Assembly: GCA_945905715.1 (NCBI GenBank)
Contig: CAMDPW010000009.1
Span: forward strand, 1 to 41,714
From: Rickettsia typhi
GTDB taxonomy: Bacteria > Pseudomonadota > Alphaproteobacteria > Rickettsiales > JABSSG01
Reading direction: 5' to 3'
Length of the DNA stretch: 41,714 bases
Shown: piece by piece, positions 33,779 through 41,714 of the stretch
Numbering within the stretch: the first letter of the stretch is position 1
How the letters are laid out: each line of letters starts with the position of its first letter
Position numbers and translations under genes: made by a program
Notes under the pieces: generated by a model
The model's input: only the letters and a program-made list of their open reading frames with translations
What the model was told of the DNA's origin: nothing
Databases searched by the model: none

Positions 33779-35255
33779 AATAATCGATAAGAAACTGATT
33801 TAATAATCTAAGACCAAAACCTGTAGCGCCTCGTGCGTGGTAATCATTGTCTTTTTCTATCCAGCTCACTCCAGCAATATCTAAGTGCACCCATGGTTTG
33901 TTATTAATAAACCTTTGTAGAAACTGTGCGGCGGTAATGCTGCCACCGCCACCTCTTTCATTACTAATATTTTGTATATCGGCAATTGGTGAGTCTAGCA
34001 TTTTATCATATTCTAATCCCAAAGGTAGGCGCCATACTTTTTCATCAACTTTTAATCCAGATTCTGTTATTTGATGAGATAATTTATCATTATTAGAAAA
34101 GAGTCCAGCATACTTACCAGCAAAGGTTACTATAATTGCGCCAGTTAAAGTAGCGAGATCAATCATAAATTTTGGATGGAATTTTGATTGTGTATACCAT
34201 AAGAGATCAGCTAACACTAATCTTCCCTCAGCATCAGTGTTTAATATTTCTATTGTTTGACCAGACATTGACTTAACAATATCACCAGGTTTTTGCGCAT
34301 GACCGTCAGGCATATTCTCGACTAAGCCAATGACACCAACCACGTTAACTTTAGCCTTTCTTAAAGCAAGAGTTTTCATTAGTCCTGCAACAATGCCTGC
34401 TCCTGCTGTATCGTATTTCATCCTTTCCATGGGCTCAGCTGACTTTAAAGATAGCCCACCACTATCGAAAGTGACACCTTTACCACAGAAAGCTAAAGGC
34501 GGCTCACCTACTTTACCGCCATCCCATTTCATGATTACCATTCTTGGTTCTTTCGGACTTCCTTGAGAGACGCCAAGTAATGCATTCATATCAAGCGCAC
34601 GCATACCATTTTTATCAACAATCTCTACTTTTATGCCTATTTTTTCTAAACCCTCACATTTTTTGGCAAAACTTTCAGGGTATATTACATTTGCTGGCTC
34701 AGCAGTAATAGTTTTGGCAAAATCAAGCCCTGCAAGTATTGCTTCCAAATTACAATAGAACTGCTTTGCTTTTTCTGGATTGTGTGTAGCAATTAAAACA
34801 TTAGTAGTATATTTCTTGTTTTTCTTGTCAGTAAAATATTTATCAAATTTATAACCGCGCAATTCAATACCAAAACTTAGATAGCACACTGCTTCATGTT
34901 CAGCAAAATTATTCAAAGACAGTGATTTAGACGAGATTCCTATGTTTTCAAGTTTTGACCGAGCAATAGCAAGATAAATTTTACTCCCGAGCTTGATGAA
35001 TTTTTTTTCATCCAACTCAGAAGTATCGCCTAAACTTACAATCATAATATTTCGTAGGTGTGATTGATCTGTTGGAATGATTAATATATGACCAAATTTA
35101 TTTTCAAAATTGCAATTCTTAAGAAGAGCAGCTAAGTTAATGTCATATTTTTGCTTAATAAAATGAATTTCTTCTGTAACTGTATAATTATTATCGACAA
35201 AAACAATAAGATTTTCTGGTAACATTTCAAAATTTTGATTAAAGCTGATAAGCAT
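33768..35255 (-). CDS. pepA: leucyl aminopeptidase PepA
   Basis: PepA is a cytosolic hexameric M17 aminopeptidase with two divalent metals, releasing N-terminal residues from peptides; in E. coli it also binds DNA. The catalytic domain has GKGVTFDSGGLSLK (metal Lys and Asp), the family signature NTDAEGRLVLAD, and KYDTAGAGIVAGLM. The N-terminal domain is divergent as usual. I chose ATG 35255 (495 aa), which has GGAG seven bases upstream; the frame extends to 35291 without support. holC follows with an 11-base overlap. Confidence 0.96.
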   Translation of the reverse strand: MLISFNQNFEMLPENLIVFVDNNYTVTEEIHFIKQKYDINLAALLKNCNFENKFGHILIIPTDQSHLRNIMIVSLGDTSELDEKKFIKLGSKIYLAIARSKLENIGISSKSLSLNNFAEHEAVCYLSFGIELRGYKFDKYFTDKKNKKYTTNVLIATHNPEKAKQFYCNLEAILAGLDFAKTITAEPANVIYPESFAKKCEGLEKIGIKVEIVDKNGMRALDMNALLGVSQGSPKEPRMVIMKWDGGKVGEPPLAFCGKGVTFDSGGLSLKSAEPMERMKYDTAGAGIVAGLMKTLALRKAKVNVVGVIGLVENMPDGHAQKPGDIVKSMSGQTIEILNTDAEGRLVLADLLWYTQSKFHPKFMIDLATLTGAIIVTFAGKYAGLFSNNDKLSHQITESGLKVDEKVWRLPLGLEYDKMLDSPIADIQNISNERGGGGSITAAQFLQRFINNKPWVHLDIAGVSWIEKDNDYHARGATGFGLRLLNQFLIDYYEK

Positions 35256-35383
35256 TTTTGGTCTCCAATAAAATTTGTAAAACATTAACAAAATTTTGAG
35301 AGTTATATGTTCTAAGATTTATATAGAATTTATATCATTAAAATAGTAATGTAGTAAGTTATATAGGAACTTTTAATAGAAAA

Positions 35384-35950
35384 ATGTATAAACATTATAA
35401 TTCATATGGCAAAATTGGCATTGATAAACCAGTTGTCTTAGTAGGTATGATGGGCGCTGGTAAAACTACCATCGGTCTTCGTTTGGCTAAAAAATTAAGT
35501 TTACCATTTATCGATACCGATGAAATGGTGAGTAGAATGGTTGGCTGCTCGTTGCAGGAAATTTTTAAATACCAATCAGAACTATATTTTCGACAAAAAG
35601 AATTAGAAGCTATCAATGAGGCGTTAAATTTTGGTGTTAGCGTTGTCGCCACTGGTGGCGGATCATTTGTCTGTGAGGATGTGCGAGAATCAATCGCGCA
35701 CAAAGGCACATCAGTTTGGTTAAGGGTGCCATTAGAGACTTTGCTTGAGCGAGTGTCTCGTAAAAATACTAGACCAATACTTGAACAAGGTAATAAAGAA
35801 GAAATTCTAAAAAATCTCATGAATGATCGCTATCCTTCATATGGCGCAGCTAATATTATTGTCGATAGCGACACACTCACGCATTACCATGTAGTAAATA
35901 TTATAATCTCCAAATTACAACAATATTCAAGACGTACCAATGCATCTTAA
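35384..35950 (+). CDS. aroK: shikimate kinase
   Basis: AroK phosphorylates shikimate to shikimate-3-phosphate in chorismate synthesis. Walker A GMMGAGKTT is at residues 21-29, the substrate-binding IDTDEM near 43-48, the arginine in YFRQKELEA near 68, and the substrate GGG loop ATGGGSFV near 90. The lid RVSRKNTRPIL is near 130. The 188-aa length is normal and the gene intact. aroB, which follows aroK in most alphaproteobacteria, is absent; a CorB-type gene follows instead, 90 bases downstream. Confidence 0.95.
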   Translation: MYKHYNSYGKIGIDKPVVLVGMMGAGKTTIGLRLAKKLSLPFIDTDEMVSRMVGCSLQEIFKYQSELYFRQKELEAINEALNFGVSVVATGGGSFVCEDVRESIAHKGTSVWLRVPLETLLERVSRKNTRPILEQGNKEEILKNLMNDRYPSYGAANIIVDSDTLTHYHVVNIIISKLQQYSRRTNAS

Positions 35951-36040
35951 GCAACAAACATCAAGATATGCATATCGCTATAATGTTACTTGACACTAAG
36001 ATTTTAGTTATTACACTTGTAATGTGTTACATATAAAATT

Positions 36041-37309
36041 ATGAATTCAGTCATTACCACATACATAGTACTATCGTTTGTTTGTTTGTTTCTTTCGGCG
36101 ATATTATCAGCTGCAGAAACGGCTATTATCGCAGTGTCACAAGCTGTAATACATAAACTTAACCTCGAAGGTAATCATCGGGCTAAACTTGTATTGCTAC
36201 TGCGTGAAGATAAAGACAAGTTAATCAGCACGTTATTGATTGCTAATACAGCGCTTGATACAATTGCATCTGGATTGGGCATAGCAGTGGCTGTGCATTT
36301 ATTTGGTATTGAAGCTATCCCATTTGCTACAGCTATTATGACAGTATTAATTATATTCATTGCTGAAGTTTTACCTAAAACCTATGCTTTTGAGTATGCT
36401 GACAAAATATCATTATCCTGTGCACCAATCTTAGTAATCACTTCTAAAGTGTTTACTCCTATCACGATCGCAGTATTATTTGTAGTAAGGCATGTATTTA
36501 AATCTATCGGTGTTAAGCTTGGTAATAAAAAATCAATGATTTCAGAAACAGACATCTTAAGAGGCGCAATTCACTTGAGTCATATGCAAGGCGGAGTCGT
36601 TAAATATAAAAAAGAAATGCTAGATAGTATTTTAGATTTAGGTGAAACCGAAGTATCTGAAATTATGACACACAGAAGTAACATGGTCACAATAAATGCC
36701 AGTCTGCCAGTTACCAGGATAATGAAAATAGCATTGGAATCTGGACATACACGCTTTCCTATTTGGCAAAATAATGCTGAAAATATCATCGGTATCGTCC
36801 ATATCAAAGATCTTTTTGCTATTAGCAGATATAAAGACAAAAAACTCAACAGTAAAGACTTGCTTGACATCGCTATTGCTCCTTGGTTTATACCTGAATC
36901 AACTACTCTAAATGAGCAATTACTAGCTTTCAGAAAAAGAAAAATTCATTTTGCTCTGGTTATAGATGAATATGGCGCATTGCAAGGATTGGTAACTCTT
37001 GAAGATATATTGGAAGAGATAGTAGGTCAAATATACGACGAGCATGATAGATCTAGAACTTTAATTACACGGTCTGCTGATGGAGCTTATTTGGTTGAAG
37101 GCGCTACCACTATTCGCGATATCAATCGCCAACTAGAATGGAATCTGCCTGATGAACATGCAAGTACAGTAGCAGGATTAATCATGCATGAATCTGAAAT
37201 CATTCCAGACATCGGACAAGAATTCAGTTTCTACGATATCTCTTTTAAAATTATGCGCAAAAAATACAATCAAATCACTTCAATCAAGATGCGTCACACA
37301 CAGTCATAG
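36041..37309 (+). CDS. CorB/HlyC-type CNNM membrane protein with CBS domains
   Basis: A 422-aa protein of the CNNM/CorB group, linked to Mg2+ (and Co2+) transport. The N-terminal DUF21 domain (about residues 5-190) has about four membrane helices and SAAETAIIAVSQA, IANTALDTIASGLG and FIAEVLPKTYAFEYADK. A CBS pair follows at about 205-330 (EIMTHRSNMVTI, SGHTRFPIWQN, IIGIVHIKDLF, LQGLVTLEDILEEIVGQIYDE by family blocks). A CorC/HlyC C-terminal domain is at about 345-420. Older annotation calls such genes hemolysin C. It is convergent with clpB, one base apart at the stops. Confidence 0.93.
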   Translation: MNSVITTYIVLSFVCLFLSAILSAAETAIIAVSQAVIHKLNLEGNHRAKLVLLLREDKDKLISTLLIANTALDTIASGLGIAVAVHLFGIEAIPFATAIMTVLIIFIAEVLPKTYAFEYADKISLSCAPILVITSKVFTPITIAVLFVVRHVFKSIGVKLGNKKSMISETDILRGAIHLSHMQGGVVKYKKEMLDSILDLGETEVSEIMTHRSNMVTINASLPVTRIMKIALESGHTRFPIWQNNAENIIGIVHIKDLFAISRYKDKKLNSKDLLDIAIAPWFIPESTTLNEQLLAFRKRKIHFALVIDEYGALQGLVTLEDILEEIVGQIYDEHDRSRTLITRSADGAYLVEGATTIRDINRQLEWNLPDEHASTVAGLIMHESEIIPDIGQEFSFYDISFKIMRKKYNQITSIKMRHTQS

Positions 37310-37310
37310 C

Positions 37311-39866
37311 CTATTTGGAAGTAACTTTAAGTATAATGCCACTGGCAGTAGCTGAAACCTGTACTGTATCGTCTTCTTTTGCCTTACCAGATAAAATTAA
37401 GGTAGCCAGTTTATTCTGGATTTCTTGTTGAATTAGTCGTTTTAACGGACGTGCACCATAATGTGGATCAAAGCCATTTTCAGCAAACCAAGTTCTAGCT
37501 TTTTCATCTAATACCATATTAATTTTTCTAGCTTGTAATAGATTAGTCAAATAAGCAATTTGTACATCAACAATACTTTTGAGATCTATCTCTGATAATT
37601 TATGAAAAAGAATAACTTCATCAAGTCTGTTTAAAAATTCAGGTTTAAATGAGCGTTTTACTATTTTCATTACTTCATCTCTGCCTTCATCTCCCTTAGT
37701 AATAAGCAAGTCAGAGCCTGAATTGGAAGTTAAAATAATAATAGTATTTCTAAAATTTACAGTACGTCCTTGGCCATCAGTTAGTCTACCTTCGTCTAGT
37801 AGTTGTAATAAAATATTAAATACATCAGGATGAGCTTTTTCTATCTCATCAAATAATATTACTTGGTAAGACCTTCTGCGTACAGCTTCAGTTAATGAAC
37901 CGCCTTGTTCATAACCAACATATCCTGGAGGAGCTCCAATCAACCTAGAAACAGCATGTTTTTCCATATACTCTGACATGTCAATTCTGGTGATATAATT
38001 TTTATCATCAAACATAAATTGTGCCAAAGATTTGGCTAATTCTGTTTTACCAACTCCAGTAGGACCCACAAATAAGAACGAACCAGATGGTCTGTTCATA
38101 TCTTGGATACCAGCACGCGAACGTCTAAGTGCATCACTTACTGCTTTAATTGCATCTTTTTGACCAATAACTGATTTACTCAATATATTTTCCATATTAA
38201 GCAGCTTTTCTTTTTCATCACTAAGCATTTTATTAACAGGAACGCCTGTTGAGCGAGAAATAATACTAGCAATATCATTCTCGGTAACTACTTGTCTAAA
38301 TAGCAATTCATTTGTTTTATTGTTTTCTTGTTCTTGCAATTGTTTTTCTAAAGAAGGGATAATACCATAAGCAAGTTCACCTGCTTTTTCTAAATCTACA
38401 TTGCGTCTTGCTACCTCTAGAGTATGTCTGGCATCTTCAAGTTTTGCTTGTAATTTGTGTAGCTCCTCTAATTTTGCTTTTTCAGTTCTCCATTTACTGG
38501 TTAATTGTAATGATTTTTCTTCAAGTACAGCTAATGCTTTCTGTAACTTTTCTAGTCTCTCCTTGGAATGCTTATCATTTTCTTTTTTTAGGGCTGACTC
38601 CTCCATTTTGAACTGCATAATCTTACGATCAAGTTCGTCAATATTCTCAGGCTTACTAAACACTTCCATGTGCAACCTACTTGCTGCTTCGTCAATTAAA
38701 TCTATAGCCTTATCTGGCAAGAACCTATCAGTTATATAGCGTTTAGATAAAGTTACCGCAGATATAATAGCGCTATCAGAAATCTTCACACCGTGATGTA
38801 ATTCATATTTTTCTTTAATACCGCGTAAAATAGCAATACTATCTTCTTCACTCGGTTCGCCCACATAAACAGCTTGAAATCTTCTAGCTAAAGCTGCATC
38901 TTTTTCAATATGTTTACGGTATTCATCTAAAGTTGTTGCACCGACACAATGCAGTTCACCTCTGGCTAAGGCTGGTTTTAATAAATTTGACGCATTCATA
39001 CTGCCTTCAGCTGTACCAACGCCTACTAACATGTGCAATTCATCAATAAATAGAATGATTTTTTCATTAGAATTTTCAATCTCCGTTATTACTGCTTTGA
39101 GCCTTTCCTCGAATTCTCCACGAAATTTTGCGCCAGCAACTAATCCTCCTAAATCTAGAGAGATAACACGCGATTCGCGCATATTGTCTGGCACGTCTCC
39201 ATTAGTAATTCTGATAGCTAAACCCTCAATAATTGCAGTTTTACCAACTCCTGGTTCACCAATCAACACCGGGTTGTTTTTGATTCGTCTTGATAAAACT
39301 TGAATTGTACGGCGAATTTCTTCATCTCGTCCAATCACTGGATCAATTTTACCCTTACGAGCCAGTTCTGTTATGTCTTTAGAGTATTTTTTTAAAGCTT
39401 CGTAGTTACTTTCGGCATTAACACTATCAGCTTTTTTTCCTTTGCGAATGTGATTGATTGCTTGTTGTAATTTATCCGCAGTAATACCACTCTTTTTTAA
39501 AGGTTCATTATGTAAGGCTATTGCTTGTAATATTCGATCCAAAGTGATATACGTATCACCAGTTTTACTTGCTAGATTTTTTGCGTCTTCAAAAGCCTTA
39601 GCTAGATCAGAAGATAAATATATTTGTCCAGCACCAGATCCTTTTACAACTGTTAATCTACCTAGCTGAGCAGTGACCTCATCAGCGACCTCTTGAACTG
39701 AGGCGCCACAATTTTCAATTAGCTGTCTAATGAAATTATCACTATCCTCTAACATTATTTTCAGTAAATGCTCAGGCATAAATTTTTGATGGTCACTTGC
39801 TACAGCAAAAGATTGCGCAGATTGAATAATATCTTTAGTTTTTTCTGTGAAATGATCTAAATTCAT
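37311..39866 (-). CDS. clpB: ATP-dependent disaggregase ClpB
   Basis: ClpB is the hexameric Hsp104-type chaperone that, with DnaK, pulls proteins out of aggregates. The N-domain starts [18 protein letters not shown]. The first AAA domain has Walker [10 protein letters not shown] and [20 protein letters not shown] (pore loop Y replaced in the usual AGAKYRGEFE by F). A long coiled-coil M-domain spans about residues 400-520, rich in Lys, Glu and Leu. The second AAA domain has [16 protein letters not shown] and [13 protein letters not shown] (pore loop). I chose ATG 39866 (851 aa) with AGGAG seven bases upstream; the frame opens eight codons earlier. A heat-shock-type promoter lies just upstream. 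Confidence 0.97.
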   Translation of the reverse strand: MNLDHFTEKTKDIIQSAQSFAVASDHQKFMPEHLLKIMLEDSDNFIRQLIENCGASVQEVADEVTAQLGRLTVVKGSGAGQIYLSSDLAKAFEDAKNLASKTGDTYITLDRILQAIALHNEPLKKSGITADKLQQAINHIRKGKKADSVNAESNYEALKKYSKDITELARKGKIDPVIGRDEEIRRTIQVLSRRIKNNPVLIGEPGVGKTAIIEGLAIRITNGDVPDNMRESRVISLDLGGLVAGAKFRGEFEERLKAVITEIENSNEKIILFIDELHMLVGVGTAEGSMNASNLLKPALARGELHCVGATTLDEYRKHIEKDAALARRFQAVYVGEPSEEDSIAILRGIKEKYELHHGVKISDSAIISAVTLSKRYITDRFLPDKAIDLIDEAASRLHMEVFSKPENIDELDRKIMQFKMEESALKKENDKHSKERLEKLQKALAVLEEKSLQLTSKWRTEKAKLEELHKLQAKLEDARHTLEVARRNVDLEKAGELAYGIIPSLEKQLQEQENNKTNELLFRQVVTENDIASIISRSTGVPVNKMLSDEKEKLLNMENILSKSVIGQKDAIKAVSDALRRSRAGIQDMNRPSGSFLFVGPTGVGKTELAKSLAQFMFDDKNYITRIDMSEYMEKHAVSRLIGAPPGYVGYEQGGSLTEAVRRRSYQVILFDEIEKAHPDVFNILLQLLDEGRLTDGQGRTVNFRNTIIILTSNSGSDLLITKGDEGRDEVMKIVKRSFKPEFLNRLDEVILFHKLSEIDLKSIVDVQIAYLTNLLQARKINMVLDEKARTWFAENGFDPHYGARPLKRLIQQEIQNKLATLILSGKAKEDDTVQVSATASGIILKVTSK

Positions 39867-39900
39867 ATTTAATCTCCTAACATAACCCATTTAACTATTA

Positions 39901-39929
39901 AGATGGTGATTGGATATTGATTTTTCAAG
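39901..39929 (-). promoter_or_regulatory. sigma-32 (RpoH) type heat-shock promoter of clpB
   Basis: On the minus strand CTTGAAA (39929-39923) is followed after 14 bases by CACCATCT (39908-39901). The first matches the sigma-32 -35 element exactly and the second matches CCCCATNT at all but one fixed base. Transcription would begin about 30 bases before the clpB ATG. Confidence 0.82.
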
Positions 39930-40045
39930 TGCCGTAATCTCCAATGTTTTTAACGGTAATAATCAGTAATAATCTGTTATTTGCAGACACTATAGAGATT
40001 GTATAGGATAAGGGTATATAAAAAGTTAATTTCGGACAAAGAAAA

Positions 40046-40906
40046 ATGCAGAAAACAATAAAAAATACTATCAGTTGTTTCGGTGTTGGTGTTCATTCTG
40101 GCAAACCAGCCTCACTTAACTTGCACCCGGCTTCAGAAAATACTGGTATACAGTTCGTTCGTACCGATATTAAAAGCAGGTATAATCGTATCGAAGCTAA
40201 ATACAATTTAGTATCAAATACCATGCTTGGCACTACTTTAAAAAATGAATCTGAAGTTGAAGTTGCGACAATTGAGCATTTAATGGCAGCGCTTTGGGGA
40301 TGTAAAATTGATAATATCATTATTGAAATCGATGGCCGTGAAACGCCAATAATGGATGGAAGCTCTGAACCATTTATATTCGCACTTGAATGTGCTGGCA
40401 TAAAAGAACAAGCACAACCAAGAAAATACGTTAGAGTACTGAAAGAAATCAAAGTTTATGATCAAGATTCTTATGCAATAATTACTCCAGCTACTCATTT
40501 TTCAGTTAATATGGCAATTGAGTTTTCTAACCAAGCAATCTCCAAGCAAAATTTTCTTTTCAACGAAAATGACAAATCTTTTAAATCAGATGTATCTCGA
40601 GCCCGTACTTTCGGTTTTGCACATGAAGAAGAAACTCTAAAAAAAATGGGTTTGGCACAGGGTGCATCATTAGATAACGTAGTAGTGATTAGAGACGACC
40701 ACATTCTTAATAAAGAAGGTCTACGCTACCAAAATGAGTTTGTGCGCCACAAAATGCTTGATTTCATTGGCGATAGCTATCTTGCTGGAGCGCCTATACT
40801 TGGTCATTTTGAAACATATAAACCAGGTCACAGTATTAACAATAAATTAATGAGAGCATTATTTAGTGATCATGATGCTTGGTGCTATACTACTTCTAGC
40901 AGCTAG
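40046..40906 (+). CDS. lpxC: UDP-3-O-acyl-N-acetylglucosamine deacetylase
   Basis: LpxC is the zinc deacetylase of the first committed step of lipid A synthesis. It shows CFGVGVHSGKPASLNLHPA at the N-terminus, TIEHLMAALWG (zinc His), IEIDGRETPIMDGSSEPF, SRARTFGFAHE and the second-domain zinc site VRHKMLDFIGDSYLAG, with a final GHSINNKLMRAL. The 286-aa length is normal and nothing is disrupted. It is divergent from clpB across a 179-base spacer. Presence of lpxC with kdsD and lptABC shows that the organism makes LPS. Confidence 0.97.
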   Translation: MQKTIKNTISCFGVGVHSGKPASLNLHPASENTGIQFVRTDIKSRYNRIEAKYNLVSNTMLGTTLKNESEVEVATIEHLMAALWGCKIDNIIIEIDGRETPIMDGSSEPFIFALECAGIKEQAQPRKYVRVLKEIKVYDQDSYAIITPATHFSVNMAIEFSNQAISKQNFLFNENDKSFKSDVSRARTFGFAHEEETLKKMGLAQGASLDNVVVIRDDHILNKEGLRYQNEFVRHKMLDFIGDSYLAGAPILGHFETYKPGHSINNKLMRALFSDHDAWCYTTSSS

Positions 40907-41011
40907 AGTTTTTTATGCAAGAGGTCTAGTGTTATTAAATATTTGTTGAATTATGATTATTTTACATAATTTAGTATTAACATACTTTAACATGATAGGG
41001 GATATATCCTC

Positions 41012-41254
41012 CTAATAACTATTGACTACAATTTTGAACATCACATTTAGTCGATCGACTCCTAATGACCGACATAATAACGTACTGCTACCTAAAAGTA
41101 CCTTATCTACTGAGTGGTAAAGTAGGTCTGGATTAATTTTTATAGCTAATACCGTACCTGATTTAATGTTATAGTTTTGGCTGGCGATTGCTTTTTTAAA
41201 ATCAATACTATACTTAAATCTACAAGTATCACCTAGTAAGCTCGGTATCCTCAT
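41012..41254 (-). CDS. unrecognised 80-aa frame, probably a gene remnant
   Basis: An 80-codon frame opening MRIPSLLGDTCRFKYSID and containing GTVLAIKINPDLLYHSV and LLCRSLGVDRLNV has protein-like character, but I recognise no family. Upstream on the same strand (41255-41400) other frames give protein-like scraps such as IWGKLADYQTNPQCCLV followed by stops. The whole therefore looks like the 3' part of a decayed gene rather than a complete small protein. No ribosome site is evident before its ATG. Confidence 0.3.
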   Translation of the reverse strand: MRIPSLLGDTCRFKYSIDFKKAIASQNYNIKSGTVLAIKINPDLLYHSVDKVLLGSSTLLCRSLGVDRLNVMFKIVVNSY

Positions 41255-41618
41255 GCATTCCAGGCTTTTATTTTCTTTATCATTAATTTACTAAACAACA
41301 TTGTGGGTTAGTCTGGTAATCTGCAAGTTTGCCCCATATATTGATTATCTCTGTCGGGATTGCCGGCCATAATTTCTGGCAATCTGCTATCTATAACTGC
41401 TAGTTATATCGGAGTATCAGCCTAATGCTTTTATGTTAGTTATCAAACTACCTATGGGCTCTTTCTGGGGGAAATCGCTTTAAAAAAGAGCGTTCTCTAA
41501 AATACAATATATGGTTTGCGCTAACTTTTTTTGCTGCACACGAGAAAGATAATTTTTATATACAGTAAACTAACTTAAATCAGATGTTACGATGTGTTAT
41601 TAGTAAAATCAAAAACAC
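41255..41618. other. decayed sequence up to the IS element
   Basis: Stops occur in all frames. Protein-like scraps on the minus strand near 41290-41330 may extend the 80-aa remnant. The left end of the IS630-type element must lie in about the last hundred bases, but I could not fix its terminal repeat without the right end. Confidence 0.35.
41358..41384. repeat. 7-base inverted repeat
   Basis: GATTGCC and GGCAATC are exact reverse complements around 13 bases, unusually GC-rich for this neighbourhood. No T-tract follows. The function is unknown; it may be part of a lost gene. Confidence 0.3.
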
Positions 41619-41714
41619 ATGACCACAAAAGCATATAGTAACGATCTTAGATTGAGAGTAATAGATCAGATAAAATCAGGTATGAAGCAGAGAATAGTAG
41701 CGAAGTTATTTTCC
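41619..41714 (+). mobile_element. IS630-family transposase, N-terminal part (cut by the window edge)
   Basis: The frame from ATG 41619 reads MTTKAYSNDLRLRVIDQI, then KSGMKQRIVAKLFS, and runs off the window after 32 codons. K-A-Y-S-x-D-L-R-x-x-V-I followed by a G-x-x-x-x-x-V-A-K-x-F helix is the typical N-terminal helix-turn-helix of IS630/Tc1-mariner transposases. The catalytic DDE part would lie to the right. The element bounds the decayed region after lpxC. Confidence 0.85.

Noticed and set aside
39981-40009. Possible sigma-70 promoter for lpxC (TTGCAG, 17 bases, TAGGAT)
   Set aside because: The match to both elements is weak, and similar matches occur often in DNA of this composition.

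Overview
The window is AT-rich bacterial chromosome that looks like an obligately intracellular alphaproteobacterium, most probably of the order Rickettsiales. The signs are low-GC coding, alphaproteobacterial gene neighbourhoods (tsaE-amgK-murU; rnd-kdsD-lptC-lptA-lptB; galU-ugd beside dnaE; an NDUFA9-like gene), a tRNA-Ile outside any rRNA operon, and several decaying genes and IS fragments. LPS genes (lpxC, lptABC, kdsD) argue against Anaplasmataceae and Orientia. IspH argues against Rickettsia proper, which has lost the MEP isoprenoid pathway. The family is therefore inference only.

Layout. 1-2280 is a decayed accessory stretch: one unrecognised intact 251-aa gene, a truncated gene resembling a cyclodipeptide synthase, and a multiply frameshifted gene. 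2288-4974 (minus) holds dapD, a wrecked dapE, recO and a zinc-ribbon membrane protein. 5212-7395 (plus) is tsaE-amgK-murU. 7534-9548 (minus) is zapE and ispH. tRNA-Ile lies at 9635. 9787-13885 (minus) holds a PstS-like binding protein and a YhdP/AsmA-like envelope protein. 13973-19612 (plus) is the overlapping run galU-ugd-dnaE. 19672-24368 (minus) is the LPS export/KDO block rnd-kdsD-lptC-lptA-lptB, then a frameshifted FkbM-type methyltransferase and ctaG. A tRNA-Leu at 24402 separates it from the plus-strand genes NDUFA9-like, LysM lipoprotein, thrS and infC, and then an OmpW-like porin with clear promoter and terminator. After an MFS carrier come a second MFS (MHS-type) carrier overlapping a short glutamine-synthetase-like enzyme, an IS remnant, pepA-holC, aroK, a CorB/HlyC-type protein, clpB behind a heat-shock-type promoter, and lpxC. 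The right end is decayed sequence followed by an IS630-type transposase cut by the window edge.

Together the genes are mainly envelope biogenesis (LPS synthesis and transport, UDP-sugar supply, peptidoglycan precursor synthesis and salvage) plus core information processing. The main biology beyond housekeeping is reductive: dapE is broken beside an intact dapD, the methyltransferase coupled to lptB carries near-compensating indels, and a probable cyclodipeptide synthase survives only as a fragment. I found no convincing previously undescribed multi-gene system. The best leads are the MHS-carrier/GS-like pair, the apparent AUA start of infC, the cyclodipeptide synthase remnant and the unknown 251-aa protein.
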